Assembly: GCA_029204225.1 (NCBI GenBank)
Contig: CM055108.1
Span: forward strand, 26,031,303 to 26,095,302
DNA: 64,000 bases
Reading direction: 5' to 3'
Origin: Diphasiastrum complanatum
Taxonomy: Eukaryota > Streptophyta > Lycopodiopsida > Lycopodiales > Lycopodiaceae
Numbering within the stretch: the stretch's first letter is position 1; the number at the start of each line of letters is the position of its first letter. The translations under genes were made by a program, and so were the position numbers. Under the pieces are notes generated by a model, which searched no databases, had not been told where the DNA came from, and worked only from the letters and a program-made list of their open reading frames with translations. This document shows positions 1 through 9,489 of the stretch, piece after piece.

Positions 1-35
1 ACCTTGTTCATAGATTCAAGGAATCCGTGAACGTT

Positions 36-47
36 TGGCGCCGTTGC
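36..47 (+). other. Primer-binding site of element A (tRNA-Asp type)
   Basis: TGGCGCCGTTGC is complementary to the 3' end of plant tRNA-Asp(GTC), the primer of Athila/Tat-type gypsy elements (family knowledge). The bases before it should be the end of the 5' LTR. They contain a small inverted repeat, CCTTG/CAAGG. Confidence 0.8.
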
Positions 48-214
48 ACAGCTCCACATACATTAAACCGCCCAAACCATTCCGATCTGTGCCACACACC
101 CATCGCTCTCCGAACTTCCATGCCTTCATCACAGAGCCCTGCCTACTGTGAACCGCACTTCTCAACCGACGCTTCACGCTCATTTCCAAGCTGAGCCATG
201 GTTCAATCTCGACT

Positions 215-790
215 GGCGCCAGAGCCATGTTTCAAATCTCGACCGATGCGCTACAGTCTAATCTCAACCGATGGCCTTCAGTTAGATCTCAATCGACACA
301 CTGCTTCAGATCTCAACCGACGCCATCCTCTTAAATCTCAACCGATGGCCTTCACTTAGATCTTGACTGACGTTTCGCGTTAGATCTCAACCGACGGCCC
401 TCAATCAAATCTCGACTGATGCCTATTCACTCAAATCTCAACCGACGGTCAATATTTAATCTCAACCAACCGCTTTGAGTAAGATCTCGACCGACGACAC
501 TTCGCATCAGATCTTGACCGACGACGCTTCGCGTTAGATCTTGACCGATGACCTCGCATTAGATCTCGACCGACGACGCTTTGCGTCAGATCTCGACCGA
601 TGACCTCGCGGCCGATCTCGATCGACGCCCTCACCACAGATCTCGATCGACAGCTTCACAACAGATCTTGACCGACGCTTTCGTGTCAGTTCTCAACCGA
701 CGACTAATCTCAGATCTCAACCGATCCTTTGACCGTCTAGTCCATATTCACCAGCATTACAGTCACTGCGACCACTCGTAACAACCACAT
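215..790 (+). repeat. Degenerate minisatellite in the leader of element A
   Basis: About 18 imperfect copies of a unit of roughly 25-35 bases, built around AGATCTCGACCGACG with spacers such as CTTCGCGTT. The array lies between the primer-binding site and gag, in the untranslated leader. Short reading frames in it (449-637, 581-781) are repeat artefacts rich in R, S and D. A related TCTCGACCGA word recurs in the leader of element B near 21060-21130. Confidence 0.85.
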
Positions 791-1196
791 TGATCTGTCG
801 TGACCATTCTGCACAGTGGCAACTGTATCCAACCGTAGCGAATACATTCACCAGCACACCCATTACTTCACTCTTTGCATTATTGTGACCCAAAATAGAC
901 CGTGTTCATTCGCCACTTCTGTACACTATCACCATTGCCAAAGTTTTACGCTCGGTAGTGGTATAATTGACTTCAACATGTATCAATTGTCTACTGAAAA
1001 ATCAGATTGGATAGTCCTTTTTGAATTCTCTCGACTGGGTAAACACTGCTCCAATGGCATATGACCTACAACCCCTTTCTAACCTCCAACCACCAATCGA
1101 CCACCCTTTCCCACATTTCGCACAGCAACGTTGACGCCGCACCCAGCTGTCACTACAGCCACAAGCCATTGAGATCGCAATTGACCGTAACCGACC

Positions 1197-1237
<41 letters not shown>

Positions 1238-1436
1238 CAACGGACTGCCACAACCCGTATTGCACCACTACCACCGCATTCTATCGTTCCACCACCTTAG
1301 CCGTATCCACCGCCATTAGTCGCATTACACTCGCATCAACCGTGGATCTGTAGCAAGCGCATTCCAACACCCGTATCCACTGTAACCAGAGTCCAAGTGC
1401 ATATTTATACAATCCTATGACACTCTACACGCTGTC
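791..1436 (+). other. Rest of the leader of element A, with a poly-A run
   Basis: There is no credible gene. An uninterrupted run of 35 A lies at 1199-1233. The rest is C- and A-rich leader sequence leading to the gag start. Confidence 0.6.
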
Positions 1437-2250
1437 ATGGATCGCCCTTATGATACGAATTCTACGGAGGACTATCCACCAGAGATGGTTTTCCCATCCA
1501 TCGAACAGGCTCGATTTAACAGATATTCTCGGATGAAATCTCAAGTCCAAGAGCCATCCACGAACCCATTCAATAGATGGGAACCTATGCGTTATGAAGC
1601 TCCATACGAACAACCACAATTTCATGCTGCCGAATCCTCACATGCAAGAGCTCACTTAAACGGAGCTTTCGCAAATAATGTTCCATGTACTGAAAAAAGG
1701 ACCCCAAAGCTCGACTTACCTAAGTACGATGGCAACATCGATCCTCAAAGATTTCTTCAAGTCTTTGAGAATGCATGTGATGTCTATGGTGAAACATCAA
1801 CAGACGCCATGATTCAACTGTTCTCGATGACCATGATCGATCAAGCACGAGAATGGTTTTTTAACCTTGATCGTGAAGATAAACGTGACTGGTCACTCTT
1901 GAAGGAGGCCTTTATCAAACACTTCAAGCCATTTCACTTGATAGAAAGTTCTTTTGTCAAACTAAGTAATATCAAAACGACAAAAGATGAAAAATTATGT
2001 GACTACATTGAATGATTTAAACGATTAAAAAGTCAGGTACAAGAGCAACCCACCGAATCCATGCTCATCATTTGGTTCCTCATTGGACTCCCACGATCGA
2101 TAAAATGTGAACTTTGTTCCAATGATAAATATACATCATTGAAATAAGTCATGTCTGATGCCATTCGGGAAGAAGACGAGGGCTCAGATGTTAATGAACC
2201 ACGAGAACGGAGAGCACATCGTGTTGTCCAAGAAGCTCGCCCAAAGGATG
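1437..2250 (+). pseudogene. gag of element A (capsid region), broken
   Basis: Gag forms the virus-like particle around the element RNA. The frame opens with MDRPYD and runs 192 codons. It contains the gag core LPKYDGNIDPQRFLQ, followed by REWFFNL, LLKEAFIKHFKP and CDYIE. A TGA then interrupts it where the family has an arginine codon (CGA). The same frame continues with FKRLKSQ and a GLPRSIK segment to a second stop near 2144, and remnants reach about 2250. The same core occurs in pieces H and J on the other strand. Confidence 0.85.
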
Positions 2251-2970
2251 ACACTTGAGAATAGTTATGGAAGACACAGATGGAGTTGCTTTTAACCAGC
2301 AACACCAACAACAGATGGAGAAACTCACGAAAGAGTTTCAGAACACTCTTAAGTCTATCCAGAGTTCAATGCCAGGTCAGTTACCCACTGACCAAATCCA
2401 CCATAGATGAGAGAATACGTGGTGCCCTCACTGCCGAGGTGCACACACTGGCAATGAGTGCCCTTCATACCACCCGGTCCTAGCTACTTCCTTGATCAAA
2501 TGTGAAATCTGCAACTTTATGGGCCATACCTCTCTTTATTGGTATTATAGCCCGAGGAACCAACCTCACAACCAGTCAGGAGGACATTATCAACCTCCTA
2601 GGCAACCATTTGTTTCACAACACCACCACACGACTTATCAACCATGAAACAACCAGATCCATATACAAGAGTTGCCCAGACAACCTAGACATGACCCTCA
2701 ACCACAGCTGGCGCTCTTAGGACCACCACCAAGAGGACAACAAGATCTAGGAGCACAAAAACATAGACATCCTCGAGAATCTGCCCAAGCACATCTGGTA
2801 GAAAACTCCTACAATCAATCATATCACAATGATACAACAATTCCATTATCTAGTCATCACCATTATCAAACCGACAACTCATGCTCATGCAAACAAGCTG
2901 AGTATTCCACACCACTAGAAAACTCAGCACAGCTAGCCATCCAAGATGGTTATGCTATTGCCACGGGACC

Positions 2971-3210
2971 ATGAGCAACCGCTGCATTATGTGTGGCGAA
3001 ACTGGACATTTCATGGCTGACTATAAAGTAAAAAACCAATACCATGCGGAATGTCCCAACTGTGTTCGCAAACACAGCTTCAAAGACTGTCCTAAACAAC
3101 CTAACAAGATCCTTCCAGCACGTCATATCACATCCAAACCTGTTAGAGTTCTTACTAGAGCACAACGCCAACAACAAGAACAAAAAGCAAAACCATGGAA
3201 AATCAGCTGA
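2971..3210 (+). pseudogene. gag nucleocapsid zinc-knuckle segment of element A
   Basis: Two cysteine/histidine clusters are visible: CIMCGETGHFMADY, then CPNCVRKHSFKDC. They are followed by a basic tail with VLTRAQRQQQ. Zinc knuckles bind and package the element RNA. The first cluster lacks a clean final cysteine. The 720 bases upstream are gag linker in mixed frames. The same HSFKDCP...VLTRAQ pattern is readable in piece H near 33780-33890, which supports the assignment. It is separated from the capsid region by stops, so it is not expressed as one gag. Confidence 0.75.
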
Positions 3211-3357
3211 CCTACATGGAAGCCATTTGACGGCTTCCACATTACCAAAGACTACCTGGACCCAAAAGTGGAACAAAGGCAATACAATGAATTTTGAGAT
3301 GAATTTTTGTGAGAGGAAGAACAAGTATGTTCTGACCTCCTGAAAGCTCAACTCACT

Positions 3358-4640
3358 ATGTCGTTCCATAGTGCAATCAAATCTTTCATCGGACTTCAAC
3401 GCTATATCTATCATAGTTTTCAGTTGCCTCCTATTCCTAATGAACAACAAAAACTAGAAGACATTCCTGAAATTCCTCAGATTCCTATGAATCTGATGAA
3501 TATAGATGTTGCTAAGGGGAATAGCATCACACTACCTTTGTCCTATAAAGATTATCCCACAATATATGCTATCCTCGATAGCGGATCAAGCATTAATATA
3601 ATGGCTTTGTCATTGGCAAAGTCATGGGGCTTCCATACCCTCGATCAACCACGATATAAACTTTGCATGGTTGATCAACGAGTTACCAACCCTGCTAGTC
3701 ATTTATCAAATATAAAAGTTCGGATAGCAGGTGTCAAGTTTATTATCGATTGTGTCATCTTAGACCTACCAAAAGATGCTAATGCATATAAACTCCTTCT
3801 TGGTACACACTGGCTCCAGATGGCAGGTGTTGTCCAAGATTGGAAGCATAGTAAAATTACCTTTGGCAACCATGAGAAACAAGTCATGGTTGACTCAGTA
3901 GGCCATGTCAAGCCAGCCAAGGTATATGATGATTGGTCATCTACAACATATGACGAATCAGATAGTGTCCCGATCCAACCAAAAGGCCACTATACACGAT
4001 CCACGAACATAATCAATTGGGGTCATGCACTAGCCACTGTGGACTATGCAGATTCCAATCGATGTCGTATCGAAACCGCTACAGCAGATGTGGATATTAT
4101 CCCATCTTCTACAGACATTGACACACCCATCATCCCACTTATGATAATTGACCCGATGCCTATAGCTTGGTGTTCAGGAGAACCTAGCATCTCTACCGCC
4201 CATGTTTCGGAAGAAAGTATTCTTTCCATAGATGATGTAGAAATGACGGATGAACATGTACTCCTCTATCTAGATGCCCAACCTCATCCACCAAAATTAT
4301 TTCCTAAGGAGATCAAGACTCCAGGACCGTTGGCTCATGTCCAACTGACGTCAAAAATACCCAACACACAAGCATACAGGCCCAAATCCAAAGTTTATAC
4401 ATGGGATTGTATCCAGATGAAGTCTGGGATACAATCAATAATGATATGATAAGTGAGGTAACAACACCGCCCACTCAAAAACCGCAAAAACCTCAGTTAC
4501 AAAAAAATAAAATCATTGATACACAATTAACCGAACGTCAAAAACAAATGCGTGCGAAGCTTAAACAGCCGATAAAGCCCTTGTCTAAGGAGACAGACAC
4601 CAAACAATCAGACCAAGCTTCCACGTCCGGTAGTGAATAA
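3358..4640 (+). pseudogene. Aspartic protease and pol linker of element A
   Basis: The retroviral-type aspartic protease cleaves the element polyprotein. The catalytic site is IYAILDSGSSINIM, near residues 72-86 of a 363-codon frame, with KLLLGTHWLQ downstream as the second conserved strand of the fold. After it comes an acidic linker (PIAW..., EMTDEHVLLYLD) that matches the corresponding segment of element J. The frame is broken near 4449 and continues in another frame to 4640 as a lysine- and glutamine-rich stretch. The protease core itself looks intact. Confidence 0.85.
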
Positions 4641-4646
4641 ACTTAG

Positions 4647-5340
4647 ATGATTCCCATACTCCCAGAAAATTTTGTGGACCCGCCTTTTGATCTTCCACAG
4701 AAGTTCAAAGATTTTACACTGGATGATGTTGTTATCCAGTTACCACAGCCACATCGGGAACCTACACCAAGTTCCAATTCCTTTGAAGGGCCCACTAAGA
4801 CAATTCCACTAAACCTTAAAGATCCTGACGAGGATCGAATAGTTCACGTTGGTGCACATCTGTCATCAACCCAACTGTCTGATCTAGAGACTTTAATACG
4901 CAAATACAGAGATGTATTTGCACGAAATTATATCGAAATGAAAGGAATCCCCCCTAAAATAGTAGTACATCGGATTTCTCTAGAAGACAATGCTAAGCTT
5001 GTTAGGGCTAAACCTTACCGCAGTAACCCCATCTATCGTGAGAGGATCGATGAGGATATTAAGAAATTGCTAGATGTTGGCTTCATTTATGAGGTCCAAC
5101 ATACTGATTGGGTATCACCCATTGTGGTTGTACCCAAGCAAAACGACAAGCTTTGTATCTGTATCGACCTCAAGAACCTTAATGCGGTTACGAAGAAAGA
5201 CCATTTTTCCTTACCTTTAACAACCCAAATATTAGAGGAAATGGCAGGAGCTGAAGCTTTCAGCTTCTTGGATGGATTCAACCGTTATTTTTTTGTTCAA
5301 ATAGCCCTTGAAGATAAACATAAAACATCCTTTGCCACAA
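4647..5340 (+). pseudogene. Reverse transcriptase N-terminal half, element A, truncated
   Basis: RT copies element RNA into DNA. Visible parts are the pre-RT linker (FTLDDVVI, RIVHVGAHL), the fingers region KPYRSNPIYRERIDEDI, then WVSPIVVVPKQNDK, IDLKNLNAVTKKDHFSLP and AFSFLDGFNRYFFVQI. The sequence departs from the family right after HKTSFATK, before the FxDD catalytic loop, so the enzyme cannot be active. The point of loss adjoins a copia fragment, which suggests deletion or insertion at that spot. Confidence 0.9.
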
Positions 5341-5464
5341 AAACAGTAGACACATTTTGCATTCAAGATCATACATCATAAAAATGACATGTGCACAATG
5401 GCTACAAGATCATCTATTGATTTTTCTCTGATTCTTCAAGCACTGCATGCAAATCCACGCAGTG

Positions 5465-5774
5465 TGTTGGCATGAGAGAAATACAGTTCTCTCACAAGTG
5501 GATGTCTGGCTTACTAGTGGACTTGTGGATCCTACTTACAGAACTTGTCTTGCTTGCAGATGGACTTCGTCTCTGTATTTTTGTCTTGATTGCTTACTAG
5601 CATCAGACTACATCATACATCTATCTGTATGTTCATGTATATCAAGTATGATCCAGTAAGTATATAGTCTTTTAGTGTAACCTTTTAGATTAGAGTAACT
5701 AAGCATCTACAACTAATCAAAAAATTACAAGAGTGGCAGATTAGCCATGACCTAGAGTGTATTTGCTGATGCCA
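5465..5774 (-). repeat. Probable copia LTR
   Basis: It starts with TGTTGGCATGAGAG and ends near TGATGCCA, so its ends are short inverted repeats. It resembles 41101-41325, which also starts TGTTGGCAT and has a similar TTCTCTCAC/TTCTCAC region. Boundaries are read by eye. Confidence 0.55.
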
Positions 5775-5974
5775 TGCCATCAGATCAGATATCTGCACTT
5801 TTGGGTACTTGCTTTATCTTACTGGTACTCTTTGGAGCGTGAGGGCAGAAAAGGTTTCGCGACATCTTTCGTGTCGTGTCATTGGTTTCGTTTCCATCAT
5901 CTGACTTTCTTGTGTTGGACCACAAAAGATTCTTGTTCGCGAATCTTTCGTGTTCGTTTCTTCCCATCAGGTGT

Positions 5975-6600
5975 TCACAAAACTTTCATGCTTCGTGTCT
6001 CTTGACTTTCGTGTTCGCGAACATCTTCGTCAAACAGAGAGCTGAAAGCTAGTGAATCTTTGTAAATAGAAATGTTTTGTTTCTTCAGCTCCTTCTCAAA
6101 GCATGATAGCTTTAAGATCCCGAGACTGCTCCTCTGTCCTTTGTCCAGATCTTTGGTGAAGATGTCAGCAACCATGTCTTTCGTTCCGATGAAGGTGGTC
6201 TGCAACATCTTCTTTTCAATTAGATCCCTGATCAAGTGGTACCTGATCGCAATGTGCTTCATTCTAGAATGGAACACAGGGTCTTTCATCAGATGTATTG
6301 CAGAGGTGTTATTCATCTACAAAACTAGAGGCTCGTTCCTTGTTTCGCCCAATTCAGCCAGAAACTGCCTTAGCTAGATTATCTTGTTGGCCATTTTTGC
6401 TGTTGCTACGTACTCTGCTTCGCAGGATGACTAGGCCACTGCTTCTTGCTGACCCAAATAATTGCTTCTCCTGATGTGATGGTTCATCCTCCTGAGACGC
6501 TTTTACAATCATCCTTGAGGGATGCCCAGCTAGCATCACTGAGCAAGATTTCATATTTGAGTGATGTACTTCTATATAGATGTCATTGTACAATACTTTA
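5975..6600 (-). pseudogene. Copia RNase H C-terminal remnant
   Basis: The minus frame at 5975-6316 carries NNTSAIHLMKDPVFHSRMKHI, then FIGTKDMVADIFTKDL. This is the standard end of Ty1/copia RNase H, which removes RNA from the RNA-DNA hybrid. Earlier RNase H pieces are readable up to about 6590 in shifted frames with stops. The 342-base end frame is open, but nothing upstream of it is intact. Confidence 0.85.
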
Positions 6601-7473
6601 TGAGCACGTGCGCAATTAGAATTAAACTAGACTTATAATAACGGATTAGCTAAACCACTTCTTGTAAACAAACAAGCACATGTATAACTACAACTCTAGC
6701 TGTGATTGAGCGGTGTGCACAAGAGCAGAAGATTTATCATCTCCATTACATCTCATTTTAGGCTGTAACATACAATTGTTGCTCTTGCTCCATTACAAGC
6801 AATTAATATAATATACAAGCAACACTTCTTCATCTGTGTCTTATGTAGATGGTTTGTATGTGTTGTGATTTGATTGTATTTTTTCTACTTTGCTTATCGC
6901 GCTCATTCACTCACTCTGATAGATCATGGACGTCTTTGACTCCTTTGCATTTGATTAGATTACGGTCGTCTTTGACGCTTGAGGATGACGGTTGAGGAAC
7001 AAGCGCAAAATCTTTGCACCTTACTTCTATATTCTGTAATAAAACATTCCATCAATAGTAACTCTCACACTCTTCGGTGGATCATGCATTGGTCCTATAT
7101 CAGGGCGGGAGCTGTTTCGCATTATTCTTCTCTTAGATTGCACAGGTCATAACAGAGCCTCATGGCTCACCAATTCTGTTTCATCTATTCATTCCACCCA
7201 CACCCACTCGGTTCCACCAATAGTTGGGGTCAGACCCGTCTACAACATTACCAAATTGAAAACTAACATTTGATGTGTATACAGTGTCGAATTTGAAAAA
7301 GAATCACTTATAAAAATATGCAAATATCAAATTATAAAGCCAAGATTAAAGGCCTTGGACTGGTGAAGATTTTAAAAAAAATCATGAATGACATCATGCT
7401 CCACTTGCGAGTTGTTAAAGTTTGCAAAACAAATTGCAAATTTGCTCAACATTCCATCGACTCAAATCAAGCT
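6601..7473. other. No gene seen; AT-rich repeat remnants
   Basis: No credible protein is readable on either strand. The words GCTGTGATTGAGCGG and AGAAGATT near 6705-6755 also occur near 39942-39985, in the LTR end before the primer site at 40009. This points to an old gypsy LTR remnant. Confidence 0.4.
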
Positions 7474-7497
7474 TGATGTGTCGTCTCCCTTGAGTCC

Positions 7498-8430
7498 TTG
7501 CTAGAAGAACAAAAGGAACAAAGGGAACATCGTGAGACTGCTCCATTTGCCTCATTAAATTTTTTGAAATCAAGTATTCAAGCAACTTATCTTTTTGATG
7601 AGTTTGATCAGCATTGGTGGATGGACTTTTTCGAGGAACAAAAAATCGGTTTGCTCAATCTTGAACATACATCAACAACCGAAGAATTTCATTGGCCTCA
7701 TAAACTAGGAAGATCAACTACAACTGTTGAACCTTCAGATCTTCCTCGAGATAATGATTTCTTGCAGCTTGTGCAAGGTGAAAAACGTGAAATTTATGTG
7801 GGCTCAAGGAAGAATAAGCATAGTGTAAAAGCTGCAAAAATGAAATGGCACGGTGATTTGAATGAAATCCAAATTGGAAGCCTTGTTGCACTTCTAGCTT
7901 CAAAAAACAATGAAGGGCATCCATTTTGGATTGCCAAAGTACTTGGTTTTATTCGAAATAGCAATCAAACAAAAGTACTACGTGTCCATTGGTTGTGCAC
8001 CACTTCAACAAATGTTTTTTTGGGAAGGTACGAACTCGAAATGTTGCAAGTAGATCCAAAGGGCAAGAGAAAGAGATTGTCAAAAAATCAACCAAGAGTC
8101 GACGATTTGAATCTACAAGATATAGATGTTTTGACATTTAATTTTGAATTGACAATGACCAATCATCTACAAAAGTCAACTATATCTATATTGAAAGAAC
8201 GACTTGGATTACTAGAAAAACCATCATCCTCCCTCGTCATCAACAGAGAAAAGCTGATTTACAAGGTTTTTTTGTCAACATTAGATGCGGATTCTGAGGA
8301 AGATATGCCAGTTGACTCTGATGAAGAAGACGGGTCTTCCACTTCATCAGCTGAAAATGAGAGTGTTGAGAATATGTCAAGTTCTGAATTGAGAGGCATC
8401 AGTGAAAATTCCTTAGAAAATGTACTTTAG
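7498..8430 (+). CDS. Unassigned open frame with possible chromatin-reader-like core and acidic Ser-rich tail
   Basis: This is an open frame of about 310 codons. I do not recognise the family with confidence. It is open from a TGA near 7474. The first codon given here is TTG, and the first ATG is at 7621 (residue 42), so the 5' part may be a lost or separate exon. Residues about 125-185 (IGSLVALLASKNNEGHPFWIAKVLGF, then LRVHWL and GRYELEML) have the rhythm of BAH- or Tudor-like readers. The C-terminus is acidic and serine-rich (DSEEDMPVDSDEEDGSS). Codon use looks coding, with no stops in 933 bases, unlike the decayed elements around it. An AT-rich 3' flank follows. It could be the last exon of a host gene or part of a DNA transposon. 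Confidence 0.5.
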   Translation: MLEEQKEQREHRETAPFASLNFLKSSIQATYLFDEFDQHWWMDFFEEQKIGLLNLEHTSTTEEFHWPHKLGRSTTTVEPSDLPRDNDFLQLVQGEKREIYVGSRKNKHSVKAAKMKWHGDLNEIQIGSLVALLASKNNEGHPFWIAKVLGFIRNSNQTKVLRVHWLCTTSTNVFLGRYELEMLQVDPKGKRKRLSKNQPRVDDLNLQDIDVLTFNFELTMTNHLQKSTISILKERLGLLEKPSSSLVINREKLIYKVFLSTLDADSEEDMPVDSDEEDGSSTSSAENESVENMSSSELRGISENSLENVL

Positions 8431-8725
8431 AAAAAAGAATGTGCAAATATAATTTAAGTTGTTTTGTATTTCAATGGAATTTCGAGTTTCAAAAATCATT
8501 CGTTCTCTTAAATTATTATTTCATTTGTAATTATGATGGTTTTATGAAGTTTGCAACAAAAACATTATAGTTCTTTATTCAAAATATGCATTTTTTGGCA
8601 TTTTTTAAAAACAAATGTAGAGATTTATATAAAAAAACCATGATTTTGGCCTAAACCTAGGACCATGAAAAAACACCAAAAAAACTTACTCTTTTTCAGG
8701 TCAAAGTCCCAAAACAAATGTCATC
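8431..8725. other. AT-rich flank downstream of the 7498-8430 frame
   Basis: A T- and A-rich stretch resembling a plant 3' untranslated region. The integrase end of element C begins to be readable at about 8725 on the other strand, so this is also the broken edge of that element. Confidence 0.4.
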
Positions 8726-8983
8726 GTGTTATGACAGCTTCCTGGCCATAGACTAGCTGGAAAGGAGTTAGACTGGTGGCCCTCTTCAGGGTAGTGTGAT
8801 AGGCCCATAGAGCAGCATGAAGTTTCAGAGTCCCAATCAGATCGGCTGGACTCGGTGGTCTTGGTTAGAACATCATATAATATTTTGTTGGTTAATTTTG
8901 CCTGGCCATTGCATCGTGGATAATAATACGGCGAACTTTTGCGATGTCCACAGAGAATTTTGAAAGCAGATCTGCTATGACAA
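8701..8983 (-). pseudogene. Integrase C-terminal part of element C
   Basis: The minus frame reads SSPYYYPRCNGQAKLTNKIL, then [10 protein letters not shown], with a VYGQEAV segment in a shifted frame near 8735. Gypsy integrases have a TPYYPQxNGxAExxNK motif carrying the third catalytic acid (Glu). Here the Glu position reads Lys (QAKLTNK), and frameshifts follow, so the integrase is dead. The piece begins directly at the GACAA target duplication of element D. Confidence 0.88.
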
Positions 8984-9476
8984 TATAATAGAAGCTCCCT
9001 AAGATCCTGCTTACAAGACAATACATAATGGAAAACACACTATGGAGCAACCACCCAACCAAGTAGAACTCTTGAAGCTTCACCCCCAAGCCAAGAAACA
9101 AGAGGCATGAATGTAGAGTGAAACCCCTTCACAATGAGGAGTAGGACGAGTTTGGCCTCAATATATAGAGCCAAAAGCAACCTAGGCACATAGCCCTGCA
9201 TAGCCCTAAGTTCCCTATACATAGATTCACCTAGAATAGAGTCCTATGCATGGACCAACTATTCATAGAATTGCTATTGATAACTCTACACATGCATACA
9301 CTGTCTCATACCTTGTCTAAACTCCATTTAGTGTGTTCTGGGCCTCACAAGGATATTAGTTACTTTCGAATCACATCCAGTATGACGTGGCATAACTAAT
9401 AGCTTGATTTACTGGAGTACCGTGTATCCAAGACTAGGAGTATACTGAATCCTACTTACTGGTCATGGACATAACA
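8984..9476 (-). repeat. 3' LTR of element D
   Basis: On the minus strand it begins TGTTATGTCCATGACC and ends CTTCTATTATA. It matches 12968-13475 along its length. It lacks a block of about 15 bases (ATGAATCCATGAT region) present in the other copy. Confidence 0.92.
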
Positions 9477-9489
9477 TTCTTCCCTCCTT
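9477..9489 (-). other. Polypurine tract of element D
   Basis: The minus-strand sequence AAGGAGGGAAGAA lies directly before the TGTTATG start of the 3' LTR, where plus-strand DNA synthesis is primed. Confidence 0.85.

Larger units (their letters stand above)
1..5340 (+). mobile_element. Ty3/gypsy element A, 5' end just outside window, 3' part missing
   Basis: The order is primer-binding site, repeat-rich leader, gag, zinc knuckle, aspartic protease, pol linker and RT, all on the plus strand. The 5' LTR must end at about base 33. The RT stops abruptly after the HKTSFATK motif, where unrelated sequence begins, so RNase H, integrase and the 3' LTR are absent here. Several in-frame stops and shifts make the copy inactive. 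The gag core and the linker before RT (FTLDDVVI, IVHVGAHL) match the same segments of element J at the right end, so both belong to one lineage. Confidence 0.85.
5465..6600 (-). mobile_element. Ty1/copia 3' fragment (minus)
   Basis: Read on the minus strand, it has the RNase H end of a copia polyprotein, a short untranslated stretch and a probable 3' LTR. Everything upstream of RNase H is missing. The LTR-like end resembles the separate one at 41101-41325, so the same family occurs twice in the window. Confidence 0.75.

Noticed and set aside
1199-1233. Poly-A tail of a retroposed gene
   Set aside because: No gene or target duplication is next to it, and it lies within the leader of element A.
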